A DNA stretch of 64,000 nucleotides from Erythrobacter longus (GTDB taxonomy: Bacteria > Pseudomonadota > Alphaproteobacteria > Sphingomonadales > Sphingomonadaceae). The first letter of the stretch is position 1. Each line of letters begins with the position of its first letter. Below the pieces are notes generated by a model. The model worked only from the letters and a program-made list of their open reading frames with translations, made no database searches and was not told the DNA's origin. Below are positions 54,251-63,244 of the stretch, piece after piece. The stretch covers positions 124,001 to 188,000 of the forward strand of contig NZ_JMIW01000003.1 in the NCBI RefSeq assembly GCF_000715015.1. Reading direction: 5' to 3'. The position numbers and the translations under genes were made by a program.

Positions 54251-54269
54251 TCCTGAACTCGTTTCAGGA
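54251..54269. repeat. REP-like palindromic element
   Basis: TCCTGAACTCGTTTCAGGA forms a seven-pair hairpin with a five-base loop within GTCATCCTGAACTCG. The same core is common between genes in sphingomonad and other alphaproteobacterial genomes. A partial copy, TTATCCTGAAATG, follows at about 54299. The remaining 200-base gap to the next gene is otherwise empty. Confidence 0.5.
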
Positions 54270-54419
54270 TAACCCTCAATGCAAGTGTGAAGCCGCTGTT
54301 ATCCTGAAATGCGCTCACGGTGGCGGCGCTTGGTGAGACTTTTGCACTTTACTTAGGCTCCTTTCTTGGGTCAGTTGCTACTCGCAACTTGAAAAACACC
54401 AAGAGAGAGACCCCACCCC

Positions 54420-55562
54420 ATGCTCGAAGTAGCAAACCGCACCGCTTACAACGAAGACCACGAGGCGTTCCGCGAAACGGTCCGCAAAGTGTTTGGCGAG
54501 CATATGGAGCCGCACCTCGACCAGCATGAGGCAGAGGGCATTGTCCCGCGCTCTGCGTGGAAGGCATTGGGCGAAGCGGGGATGCTGTGCCCCACGGTTT
54601 CGGAAGAAAACGGCGGGCTTGGCCTCGATTTCGGCTTCAACTGCGTGCTTGCCGAAGAGCTTGCCTATTTGGGCTCGTCTGCTGGATTTACGCTGCAAAA
54701 CGACATCACGGTCAATTATTTTGAGCGGCTGGGAAGCCCGGAGCAGAAGGCCAAATACCTTCCCGGCATGATCTCGGGCGATATCATCACCGCCATTGCG
54801 ATGACTGAACCTGGCGCAGGCTCCGACCTTCAGGGCATTCGTACGACGGCGGTTGAGGATGGCAATCACCTCGTGATCAATGGCTCCAAAACCTACATCA
54901 CCAATGGCCAGAACGCTGATGTGGTGATTGTGGTCGCCAAGACTGACCCGACAGCAGGCGCTAAAGGCACTTCGCTGATCCTTGTGGACGCCGACACCCC
55001 CGGCTTTGCGCGCGGGCGCAACCTCGACAAGATCGGACAGCATTCCGCTGACACCTCAGAGCTGTTTTTCGAAGACGTGCGCGTGCCCAAGACTAACATT
55101 CTGGGCGGGGAAAATCGCGGCTTTATCCACCTGATGGAGGAGCTTCCGCAAGAGCGCCTCTCCATCGCGGTCTCAGCCATGGGCGGGGCTCAGCGCGCGT
55201 TTGACGAAGCGGTGAAGTTTACCAAGGAGCGCAAGGCCTTTGGCAAGACGGTGTTCGAGTTCCAGAACTCCAAATTCACCCTCGCGGACCTAGCGGCCAA
55301 GCTGCAAGTGGGCTGGGCGCACCTCGATTGGGCGATTGCGCGCCACCTTAAAGGTGAGCTCACCACGGGCGAAGCGTCCGCTGCAAAGCTTTGGCACACC
55401 GAAATGCAATGGGAGATGGTCGACGCCTGCCTGCAACTCCACGGCGGCGCTGGCTATATGAACGAATACCCCATTGCGCGTCTGTGGCGCGATGCCCGCG
55501 TCCAGCGCATCTACGGTGGCACGAGCGAGATCATGAAAGAAGTGGTCAGCCGCGAGATTTGA
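54420..55562 (+). CDS. Acyl-CoA dehydrogenase, long-chain type
   Basis: 380 residues. FAD/substrate motifs IAMTEPGAGSDLQGI and GKTVFEFQNSKFTLADLA; C-terminal RIYGGTSEIMKEVV. The MCAD catalytic position (IYEGT) is Gly, but EELPQERL contains the glutamate used by the LCAD/isovaleryl branch, so the enzyme should be active and of that branch. FAD-dependent beta-oxidation step; exact chain length unknown. Twenty-five bases before an SDR gene. Confidence 0.9.
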   Translation: MLEVANRTAYNEDHEAFRETVRKVFGEHMEPHLDQHEAEGIVPRSAWKALGEAGMLCPTVSEENGGLGLDFGFNCVLAEELAYLGSSAGFTLQNDITVNYFERLGSPEQKAKYLPGMISGDIITAIAMTEPGAGSDLQGIRTTAVEDGNHLVINGSKTYITNGQNADVVIVVAKTDPTAGAKGTSLILVDADTPGFARGRNLDKIGQHSADTSELFFEDVRVPKTNILGGENRGFIHLMEELPQERLSIAVSAMGGAQRAFDEAVKFTKERKAFGKTVFEFQNSKFTLADLAAKLQVGWAHLDWAIARHLKGELTTGEASAAKLWHTEMQWEMVDACLQLHGGAGYMNEYPIARLWRDARVQRIYGGTSEIMKEVVSREI

Positions 55563-55587
55563 TGTAGCGTTCGCGGGGGAGACAAAC

Positions 55588-56328
55588 ATGACCAATCCAT
55601 TGGACTTCACTGGCAAGCGCGTCGTCATCATTGGCGGGTCAAGCGGCATCGGTAATGGCATGGCGCATGAGTTCCGCCGCGCCGGAGCCGACGTTCTCGT
55701 GACGGGTACTCGGCCAGATGAGGGCGACTATCTCGAAGCCGAGGACAGCGATTTTACCGGGCTCTCCTATGCGCAATTGAATGTGAGCGACCGCGATGCC
55801 GTCGGCGCGCTGGTGGAGACGCTCGGCGCGGTGGACGTTCTCATCCAATGCCAAGGCATCGTGCGATATGCACGCGGTGAGTTTGAGCGTGAGGGCTGGG
55901 ACGCGGTCGTTGATGTGAACCTCAATTCGGTGATGGATGTGGCCCGCGCTTTCCACCCAAAACTCGCCGAGGCGGATGGCTCGATGATCGTTGTATCCTC
56001 GGTCGCGGGGTTCAAGGCGAATATCGGCAACCCTGCCTATTCCGCATCGAAGGCGGGCGCGGTGAGCCTTGTGAAAACGCTTGGCGCAGCTTGGGCAAGG
56101 GACGGTATCCGCGTGAACGGCATTGCGCCGGGGCTGGTGCCGACAAAGATTACTGCGGTCACGACCGAGCATCCCGAACGCCTCGAAGGGGCGCTGCGGT
56201 CCATCCCGCTAAAACGGTTGGGCACGCCCGAAGATATGGCTGGTGCAGCGATGTTCCTCGCCTCGCCACTATCGTCCTATATGACCGGGCAAACGCTGGT
56301 GGTGGATGGCGGCCTGACGCTTGCCTGA
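55588..56328 (+). CDS. Short-chain dehydrogenase/reductase
   Basis: 246 residues, classical SDR. Cofactor motif GGSSGIGNGMA, NVN-type VDVNLNSVMD, catalytic Ser-Tyr-Lys in VVSSVAGFKANIGNPAYSASKAG, C-terminal VVDGGLTLA. Likely a 3-hydroxyacyl or 3-ketoacyl enzyme coupled to the preceding dehydrogenase, inferred from adjacency. Confidence 0.9.
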   Translation: MTNPLDFTGKRVVIIGGSSGIGNGMAHEFRRAGADVLVTGTRPDEGDYLEAEDSDFTGLSYAQLNVSDRDAVGALVETLGAVDVLIQCQGIVRYARGEFEREGWDAVVDVNLNSVMDVARAFHPKLAEADGSMIVVSSVAGFKANIGNPAYSASKAGAVSLVKTLGAAWARDGIRVNGIAPGLVPTKITAVTTEHPERLEGALRSIPLKRLGTPEDMAGAAMFLASPLSSYMTGQTLVVDGGLTLA

Positions 56329-56567
56329 TGGGAGAGCTTGATGGGGGAGCCTGGTCCAATTGGCTTTCCTACAGGCGGCCTTGCGTGGCAATCTTCACCA
56401 GCTTCGGCTTGGGGTAAGGTGGACGATAGGCACAGGGCAGAACGCAGATTTGAAAGTTGACACTTACTATCCGCAAAAGGCACAATTATCTATTTAAATC
56501 AGGTATTTACTCGCAATGGGAAGCTTTTTAAGACGGTAGCTTCGGTGTTCCACGAGGAGAAGAGAAT

Positions 56568-57590
56568 ATGAAATTTACCCGCCTCGGAAACTCTGGTCTG
56601 ACCGTCTCGCGCCTTTGCCTGGGTTGCATGACGTACGGCGACAAAGCCGCCGGATGGCATGGCGATTGGCTGCTCGATGAAGACGAAAGCCGCCCCTTCT
56701 TTCGCCAGGCGTTGGAGGCCGGGATCAACTTCTTCGACACCGCCAATGGCTATGCGGGCGGCACATCGGAAGAGATTACTGGCAAGCTCCTGAATGAAAT
56801 GGCCAGCCGTGATGAGATTGTGGTGGCGACCAAAGCATACATCCCATGGCGGCGCGCGCCCAATACGGGTCTGCTTTCGCGCAAGGCCTTGTTTCAGGCG
56901 ATTGACGACAGCCTGACGCGCCTTGGCATGGATTATGTCGATCTGTTCCAGATCCACCGCTGGGACGATGCGACCCCGATTGAAGAAACAATGGAGGCGC
57001 TGCACGACATCGTAAAAGCGGGCAAGGCGCGCTATATTGGGGCGTCGTCGATGTACGCATGGCAGTTTGCAAAGGCGCAAGAGACAGCGCGCAGCAATGG
57101 GTGGACGCGGTTTATCTCCATGCAAAACCAACTCAATCTCCTCTACCGTGAGGAAGAGCGCGAGATGCTGCCGCTTTGCGCAGATCAAGGCGTTGGGGTC
57201 ATCCCTTGGAGCCCGCTTGCAAGGGGGCGTTTGGCAAGGCCTATGGGTGAAACAACCGTGCGCAGCGAAACGGACGGCGTTGGCAAAGTGCTCTATAAAG
57301 ATGATGATGCGGCAGACGGCGCAATCATCACAGCGCTTTCGCAAATGGCTGAGGCGCGCGGAGCCAAGATGGCGAGCCTTGGCCTTGCCTGGCACTTCAC
57401 AAAACCGGGCGTGACCGCTCCCATTATCGGAGCAAGCAAGCCGCATCACATTGCCGATGCCGTGGCCGCACTGGACGTGGAATTGAGCGTTGAAGAGCTG
57501 GCCCAGTTGCAAGGGCCATATCGCCCCAAATGGCCTACCGGCCTTGGTATGCCTCTGGCACCGATGGATCAGGTGACATTACGACAATAA
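56568..57590 (+). CDS. Aldo/keto reductase
   Basis: 340 residues. AKR motifs: FDTANGYAGGTSEE (Asp and Tyr of the tetrad), VVATKAYIP (Lys), FQIHRWDD (His), PWSPLARGRL and GASKPHHIADAV for NADP binding. Resembles YajO-type oxidoreductases. The 239 bases upstream (56329-56567) hold no other gene; an ATG with GAGGAG upstream supports this start. Confidence 0.92.
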   Translation: MKFTRLGNSGLTVSRLCLGCMTYGDKAAGWHGDWLLDEDESRPFFRQALEAGINFFDTANGYAGGTSEEITGKLLNEMASRDEIVVATKAYIPWRRAPNTGLLSRKALFQAIDDSLTRLGMDYVDLFQIHRWDDATPIEETMEALHDIVKAGKARYIGASSMYAWQFAKAQETARSNGWTRFISMQNQLNLLYREEEREMLPLCADQGVGVIPWSPLARGRLARPMGETTVRSETDGVGKVLYKDDDAADGAIITALSQMAEARGAKMASLGLAWHFTKPGVTAPIIGASKPHHIADAVAALDVELSVEELAQLQGPYRPKWPTGLGMPLAPMDQVTLRQ

Positions 57591-57660
57591 GAGGCGCAAA
57601 CCGGCGCATTTCGTCATAAACGCGTCACAGAATTGCGTCACTCATCACTGTGAATTCTCA

Positions 57661-58374
57661 ATGCAGTGGCGGGCAATTGCGAGCATGGAAGTCATCAATA
57701 TTTTCCTGACAAGTGCGCTTGAGGCAGGGACTGAAGATTTTGTCCATAATGGGCACCGCTTTGTCTTTGATACGATTGGGCCAGACGGGCCCGAGCGTCT
57801 TGTTGATGGGCCCATCTGGGCTTTCGTCGATTGGGTCATGGATGATCTGGCGGGCCTTGAGATGTGTCGCCGATTGCGGGCTGATGAGCGCACCTCTCAT
57901 GCCCATGTGACGATGGTTCTGGAAGAGGACGATGCCGAGGATCGCAGGCGCTCTCTAAAGGCTGGCGCGGATGATTACATGGTGGGCCCGCTTGACCGAA
58001 CCAAAGTGCTGGACCGGGTGCTAGCCTTGCAATCAAGCAGCTGTGAGCCGCACGTGATCCGCAGCTTTGAACACGGCGCTTTGGTGATCGATATGGCGGC
58101 ATTGCGGGCACGTTGGAATGGACAGGTGATCGAAGCGCGGCCCAACGAATTCCGCTTGCTACGCTATTTCGCGCAGAATGCCGGAGTGGTGATGAGCCGT
58201 GATGAGATCATTGCGGGCCTTGGCAAAGGGGCTACAGGTTCTTCTGGGCCGCCTCTGGATGAGCGCACGGTTGATGTCTGGGTGGGCCGCCTTCGCCGCG
58301 CGATAAAGGCTGCGGGTGGTGGCAATCCGCTGCGCACGGTACGTTCACGAGGCTATGTCCTGGACCTTAGCTAA
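57661..58374 (+). CDS. PhoB/OmpR-type response regulator with atypical receiver
   Basis: 237 residues. The C-terminal winged helix is normal (IEARPNEFRLLRYFAQNAGVVMSRDEIIAGL, ERTVDVWVGRLRRAI, LRTVRSRGYVL). The receiver keeps a possible acceptor Asp57 (FVDWVM) and AGADDY, but the N-terminal acidic pair is missing (INIFLTSALEAG) and the conserved Lys of KPF is Gly109 (YMVGPL). Phosphorylation by the usual Mg2+ chemistry is doubtful. No kinase gene is adjacent. An internal start at 57685 is possible. Confidence 0.85.
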   Translation: MQWRAIASMEVINIFLTSALEAGTEDFVHNGHRFVFDTIGPDGPERLVDGPIWAFVDWVMDDLAGLEMCRRLRADERTSHAHVTMVLEEDDAEDRRRSLKAGADDYMVGPLDRTKVLDRVLALQSSSCEPHVIRSFEHGALVIDMAALRARWNGQVIEARPNEFRLLRYFAQNAGVVMSRDEIIAGLGKGATGSSGPPLDERTVDVWVGRLRRAIKAAGGGNPLRTVRSRGYVLDLS

Positions 58375-58431
58375 AGCGGGCCGGCGCTTGCCCCGTTTCC
58401 TACTTGGCTTTGCCCCGCTACGAACACAGCA

Positions 58432-58483
58432 CCTTAAAGAAAATGGCCGCTCCCTACACGCTTTTGCGTGAAGGAAACGGCCA
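58432..58483 (-). terminator. Terminator of the lipoprotein/TonB receptor unit
   Basis: On the minus strand a two-part stem (TGGCCG with CGGCCA outside, CACGC with GCGTG around a tetraloop inside) is followed by TTTTCTTTAA. It lies 35 bases after the receptor stop. Confidence 0.6.
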
Positions 58484-58517
58484 GTTGTCGGCGGGAGAGG
58501 GTGCCGATTAGAAAGCT

Positions 58518-61244
58518 CTAGAATTCTGCCTTAATGCCAATCGAGAAGCTTGTTCCCACATCGAAAGTGTTGATTTCGAGGCGGCCCGTTTCGCTTTCCT
58601 GGAATTCGAAATTGTCGCGTCCAAAGATGTTGCGAACCTGCATCGACAACTCCACGCCTTCGCGCAGGAAACCAAGCTCTGTGCGAGCGACAAAGTCGAC
58701 GGTAAAGCCGGGGTCTTCGACGACATCGGGAAGCGGGCCGCCGCGCAAGGTCACACGCTCGCTCGCGTAATTGACGAGGATGCTGGCCTGCTGGGTTTTC
58801 TCAGTGTCTTCGATCCCAACGGAGAAGTTTGCAATGTGATCCGATTGTCCAACCAATTGCGCGCCGTCGTCGAACAGCAGGCTTGCAAGCTGGTTAGGAG
58901 CACCAATGATGGGTGCCACATCATCCGGGCCAACTTGAATTTCCGATTGGGTGAACGTGTAGTTGAACTGGATCAGAACCTGCTTGGTTTCAAAGAAGCT
59001 TCCGCCAAGGTCGTACAGGTCAATGCCGTAAACAAAGTCGAATTCTGCGCCGTAAAGCTCTGCTGTTGGAGCGTTTGCAAAACCTGTGCGAACCACGCCT
59101 GACGCCGATTGGAGAGTGTTCTCAATCGGATTGTCGATCTTCTTGTAAAAGCCTGCAAGGCTGACCTTGTCGGGACCACCGAAGTAATATTCGGAGCGTG
59201 CTTCAAGGTTGAGAAGCTCGCTGTCGTTCAAAAGCGGGTTACCCACAAATTCGCGGTTGCTTTCCGGGTCGAAATACACCTGCTCGACAAGTTCACGAAA
59301 CTGCGGGCGGGCAATCGTTTGGGATGCTGACAAACGCAATTGGAGATCGGGAATAGGCTCCCATGTCACCGTGCCGCTTGGCAGGAAATAGTCGTTGTTG
59401 AGGTTCGTGGACGTTGCCCCTGGAATCGGCGTGTTAAACACCGATTGGTCAAGCGCCACGACTTGGGCGGCTTCCTCATACCGAAGGCCCACTTCGATTG
59501 TGAGCGTGTCGGTAGGAACCCAGCGCGCAAGGCCGTAGCCAGCGTTGATCTCAAGCGCTGCATCAAACACCGGGAACGGTGTCGCCTCTGTCAATGTGAC
59601 ATTAAAACCGGCCAAGGTCGCGCCATTGATGATGTCACCGGGACGCCGAAGGCCAAGCGCTGGTACGACGCTGTCGTCGACCACGTCACCGGAAATGAAG
59701 GGGCGAAATTCACGGCTTTCCGAACGGCGCGTGGTATCCGAATAGGCATATCCGGCCGTCACTTCGAGATTGTCGAGAAGCTCGTAGGACAAATCGATGC
59801 TGCCAAACCAAAGTTCTTCGCGAAGATCATCGAAAGCAACGGTTGAAATGCCTGCATCCGAGAGCTGGTTGAAGTATGCTACGAATTGGTCACCGAACGG
59901 GTCGCCGGGAAGGTTCGTGCGGGTGTAGCTGAAGTTGGCGTTATACGGCGCCTCGCGGTCGGTGCGAGCATAGCCGCCGCGAACGTCCACGCTGAGGCGG
60001 TCAAACTCAAATTCACCCACAAGCTGGCTGTCGATCAACTGGCGTTCGAACCATGCGGTTTGCTGGTTCTGGAAATCAAAGCCGGTGACACCGGGGAAGA
60101 TATCAAAGCCTTGGGAAAGGCGAGCGGTCTTCAGCGTGTCGCGGATGTAAAGATTGGTCCAGCGAACCGTGTTCTCACCAAAATCGAGGCCAAAGCTCAA
60201 GAGCCCGTTCACAAGGATGTTTTCATCGGTGATGAAAGTCTCTTGCTGCTGGAAGATCTCGGTAAGGTCACCGCTCCCACTCTGGCTCAGGACTGAGCGG
60301 TTGCGAAGGTTGTTCTTGATCCCGGCTGTTGCAATGATCCCGAGGAAAGTATCTTCGCCAAGGTCCACTGACAAACCGCCTGTGACCGAGCCTGAGAAGT
60401 TGGGGCGCTGATCATCGACGCGTTGCAAAGTGACAAGGTTGGTCGGGAAAAGCTGTCCGGCGATCCCCTCTGTCACTGAAAGCGGAACACCGCCGATGCG
60501 TTCCCCGCTGTCGAAGAAGGCTTGAAGGTTTGATGGTACTGCGCGGTTGCCATTGTCGAAACCGAAGGAGTCGAGATTGGACCCAAAATAGGTGAGCCCG
60601 TTCTGGAAGGTCGTCTCAGTATCCCCGCTTGCGCCAAAGCTGACTGTGAGGAAGTCTTCTGTGGGAACGGCCTTGGTCGTGAGGTTGATTACACCGCCGC
60701 CAAATTCGCCGGGATAGTTGGCAGAATAGGTCTTTTGGACCAGCGAAGACGCCACGACATTGGTCGGGAAAATATCAAGCGGAACAACGCGGCTAAGCGG
60801 TTCCGGGCTTGGCAGGGGAAGACCGTTGAGTAGCGCGAGCGAATAACGATCACCAAGACCGCGCACGAACACACGGCCATCGCCCACAACCGAAAGGCCG
60901 GTCACGCGGGTAAGCGCGCCAGCGATATCGCCTTCGCCGGTGCGGGCAATATCGGCTTCGGTAAGAACGTTCAAAACCTGTGTCGAAGAACGCGCTGGAT
61001 CGCGGTTGCGACGACCAGTCACGATGATCCCGCCGCCGGGCACCGAAATTTCCGGTTCCTGTGCGTCGTCTTGATCGTCATTTTGTTGGGCGTCATCCTG
61101 ATCTTCTTCGTCTGCGCCCGTATCCTGAACCATCTGGTCTTCATCATTGCCGGCATCGTCAGCCGTTTGCGCAAGAAGGACCGATGGAAAGGTGAGCGAC
61201 GAAGTGAGAAGCAGCAACCCTGCGAGGCGCGTGCCGGTCGACAT
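58518..61244 (-). CDS. TonB-dependent receptor with acidic N-terminal tract
   Basis: About 908 residues from ATG 61244, with AGGGGG ten bases upstream. Signal peptide, then a very acidic Asp/Gln/Glu stretch (about residues 27-64), then VPGGGIIVTGRRNRDPARSS with a TonB-box-like IIVTG, a plug domain (ALTRVTGLSVVGDGRVFVRGLGDRYSLALLNG) and a beta barrel ending in Phe (IGIKAEF), as usual for barrel insertion. FVRGLGDRY is typical of a sphingomonad/Caulobacter receptor branch. Downstream partner of the lipoprotein gene; ligand unknown. Confidence 0.92.
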   Translation of the reverse strand: MSTGTRLAGLLLLTSSLTFPSVLLAQTADDAGNDEDQMVQDTGADEEDQDDAQQNDDQDDAQEPEISVPGGGIIVTGRRNRDPARSSTQVLNVLTEADIARTGEGDIAGALTRVTGLSVVGDGRVFVRGLGDRYSLALLNGLPLPSPEPLSRVVPLDIFPTNVVASSLVQKTYSANYPGEFGGGVINLTTKAVPTEDFLTVSFGASGDTETTFQNGLTYFGSNLDSFGFDNGNRAVPSNLQAFFDSGERIGGVPLSVTEGIAGQLFPTNLVTLQRVDDQRPNFSGSVTGGLSVDLGEDTFLGIIATAGIKNNLRNRSVLSQSGSGDLTEIFQQQETFITDENILVNGLLSFGLDFGENTVRWTNLYIRDTLKTARLSQGFDIFPGVTGFDFQNQQTAWFERQLIDSQLVGEFEFDRLSVDVRGGYARTDREAPYNANFSYTRTNLPGDPFGDQFVAYFNQLSDAGISTVAFDDLREELWFGSIDLSYELLDNLEVTAGYAYSDTTRRSESREFRPFISGDVVDDSVVPALGLRRPGDIINGATLAGFNVTLTEATPFPVFDAALEINAGYGLARWVPTDTLTIEVGLRYEEAAQVVALDQSVFNTPIPGATSTNLNNDYFLPSGTVTWEPIPDLQLRLSASQTIARPQFRELVEQVYFDPESNREFVGNPLLNDSELLNLEARSEYYFGGPDKVSLAGFYKKIDNPIENTLQSASGVVRTGFANAPTAELYGAEFDFVYGIDLYDLGGSFFETKQVLIQFNYTFTQSEIQVGPDDVAPIIGAPNQLASLLFDDGAQLVGQSDHIANFSVGIEDTEKTQQASILVNYASERVTLRGGPLPDVVEDPGFTVDFVARTELGFLREGVELSMQVRNIFGRDNFEFQESETGRLEINTFDVGTSFSIGIKAEF

Positions 61245-61317
61245 AATATTAGACCCCCTCATAAAATAGGTCTGAAAATTTCAATGAGCTCTCGTGGAAC
61301 TCTGCAAAAGCGAAGAA

Positions 61318-61345
61318 GGGGACGCTCGCGAAACGCTGCGCCCCC
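61318..61345 (-). promoter_or_regulatory. Hairpin between lipoprotein and TonB receptor genes
   Basis: GGGGGCGC (minus strand) can pair with GCGTCCCC through one G-U pair, followed by TTCTTCGCTTTTG. It lies 20 bases after the lipoprotein stop. It may attenuate or stabilise the two-gene message. Confidence 0.4.
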
Positions 61346-61364
61346 TCAATTCAAAAGACGTGGT

Positions 61365-62927
61365 TTAGTAAACCGGGAGCGATGTGCAGGCGCCGGTCGC
61401 GCTGCCGAAGTCCTGGATGCTGGAGTTACAGGTCCAATCACCAAAGTCTGCAGCAAGGTCCGCTTGAACAGCGCCGATCACGCTGGCGGAGGTGAAGAAC
61501 GAAGATCGTGCGGTTGCATCAAAAACAGTGACGCCGTTTTCAGTCGCACCGTTCACCAGATTGTTGGTGAGCGAGAGCGTGGCGGTGAGATTGTTGTTGG
61601 TCCCTGCGTTCACAACCGTTTGGACTTCAGCATCGCTGACACCCGAAGAACCGCGAACAGGGCGGTTCGCGCCGTCACAGATCAACGAATCGAAGCCTAT
61701 GATCGCCGCCAAAGTGATCTGTTCATCAATCCGGATGCAGACGCTATCAGCCGTGTTCACGTCGATCACACCGTTTGTAAGGCCAAGAGCTGGACCACCA
61801 CGGGCACGGATCGCTTGGCCAGAGGCCGAAGAACGCTGGACGAAAGTGAAGTTGTTAACCTGCAAAGTGCTCTGCGGGATCGCATTACCTGGTGTGCCAT
61901 CAGCAAGGTCGTCTGGAGAATCGAACTCGATGATGCTGTCACCTGTGGTGCCGCGCTGAACGACAACGGCGTCTTCGATATTGGCCTGAGCGCCCGAATC
62001 GACGTCGATCGAGTCGTCTGACGCGCCAATGACAGCAAGCTGGCTCATGTTGACCGAGCCACCGAAGAACTCAACGCCATCATCCGAACTGTTGAATGAC
62101 ATGACGTGGTTAAATGTGGTGCCGCTGCCCACGCCGCCGGTGGTGAGGCACTGAAGCTCATTGCCCTGAGTAAGTTCAAAGCCGCAGAAGCGCATTTGAA
62201 CATATTCGAAGGTACCAGACGAGTCTGCGTCATTACCGCCGCCAAAGAAGAAGGTTGCGGCCGAGCCTTCGAGGCGTTGCTGACAGGTCGGGTTGGCGTT
62301 TGGAACTGCGGCGGTGTTGAACACATTGTCCTGGCAGTCGGAAACAGGTGCGCGGCCAAGCATCACGATGCCACCCCACTGCGCCTGACTGTTGTCATTG
62401 TTGAGGCCAAGGACGTTGTCGCGGCTGGTGAAGACAATCGGCATTGTCGGCGTGCCACTCGCGTTGAGCGCATTGCCGCGGTTAACGATGAGCGCTGATG
62501 CTGCCTGCGCGAAGAAGATTGCGCCTGGCTCAACCGAAAGAGTGACCTTGGTGCCAGTGCTGCTGAAGCCTTCATCAACGCCGACCGTTACTGTGTCTTG
62601 GATTTGATAAAGGAGGCCCTCGATAAACGGCAGATTGTCGTTGGTGTCGAAGGTGCTCGGCAGGGTGCATACGCGATATTCACCAGTCGGACCGGTGATT
62701 GTTCCGCCATCAGTCAGGCCGCCGGTAGACGCGATTGTCGGGCAGCCTGCTGCAGGTGTTACGGTTCCGCCTGTGGATGGGGGTGTTGGCGTTGAAGTGG
62801 GCGTTGGTGAAGGATTGTTAATGATGATGTCGCCTGAAGTACCAGGCGAAACAATTTCATCAGCGCCGCAGCCTGCAAGTGCCACAATGCTGACGCCAAG
62901 AACGAGAGTACGTTGGATGTTTTTCAC
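61365..62927 (-). CDS. Secreted lipoprotein partner of the TonB receptor
   Basis: 520 residues. Lipobox LAGC (Cys20), a Thr/Pro/Ser-rich linker at about 38-59, then a repetitive beta-rich domain (TMPIVFTSRDN, AQWGGIVMLGRAP, TFEYVQMRFCG, MSFNSSDDGVEFFGGSV) that looks like a parallel beta-helix. Several cysteines (CPT, CTLP, CQDN, CQQR) suggest disulfides. Located just upstream of the receptor on the same strand, it is a likely cell-surface or periplasmic partner that captures the ligand. No named family recognised. Confidence 0.8.
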   Translation of the reverse strand: MKNIQRTLVLGVSIVALAGCGADEIVSPGTSGDIIINNPSPTPTSTPTPPSTGGTVTPAAGCPTIASTGGLTDGGTITGPTGEYRVCTLPSTFDTNDNLPFIEGLLYQIQDTVTVGVDEGFSSTGTKVTLSVEPGAIFFAQAASALIVNRGNALNASGTPTMPIVFTSRDNVLGLNNDNSQAQWGGIVMLGRAPVSDCQDNVFNTAAVPNANPTCQQRLEGSAATFFFGGGNDADSSGTFEYVQMRFCGFELTQGNELQCLTTGGVGSGTTFNHVMSFNSSDDGVEFFGGSVNMSQLAVIGASDDSIDVDSGAQANIEDAVVVQRGTTGDSIIEFDSPDDLADGTPGNAIPQSTLQVNNFTFVQRSSASGQAIRARGGPALGLTNGVIDVNTADSVCIRIDEQITLAAIIGFDSLICDGANRPVRGSSGVSDAEVQTVVNAGTNNNLTATLSLTNNLVNGATENGVTVFDATARSSFFTSASVIGAVQADLAADFGDWTCNSSIQDFGSATGACTSLPVY

Positions 62928-63063
62928 AGCAAGCTGTCCCCTAAAAAACCGAGAATCAAATCGCGAGAATTGGCTCGCGTGATGTCCGGCTAGGGTGTCG
63001 ATGTGACAGAATTTATGCGGCGATCACGTTTGTGCGACAATTTTGTAATGCGACAAAAACATG

Positions 63064-63080
63064 ACGAATGTGACATTCGT
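63064..63080. promoter_or_regulatory. Palindrome in the 62.9-63.2 kb divergent gap
   Basis: ACGAATG-TGA-CATTCGT is a perfect seven-base inverted repeat with a three-base centre. It lies 137 bases upstream of the lipoprotein start, in a 317-base AT-rich gap (62928-63244) between divergent genes. It looks like an operator. Confidence 0.5.
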
Positions 63081-63130
63081 TCTGACGCTGTTTGTAACAA
63101 GAATGCAATATAAGGGATTGTCTAAGTCTC

Positions 63131-63158
63131 TGTAATTCAACAATTCAGCCGAATTACA
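63131..63158. promoter_or_regulatory. Second palindrome in the divergent gap
   Basis: TGTAATTC and GAATTACA form perfect eight-base arms separated by 12 bases, a spacing that puts them about two helical turns apart, suiting a dimeric regulator. It lies 87 bases before the TPR gene. The rest of the gap has direct copies of GCGACAA at 63034 and 63050 but no gene. Confidence 0.5.
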
Positions 63159-63244
63159 ATTGCGAAATTATGACAATGTTACAGATTTATTGCATTCTCG
63201 CCCGACGTCAGTCATTCTCTGACAAAGATTGAAGGAGACGAGAG

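Noticed and set aside
56499..57512. 337-codon frame opposite the aldo/keto reductase
   Set aside because: The reductase tetrad is complete on the plus strand; the other frame has no motif.
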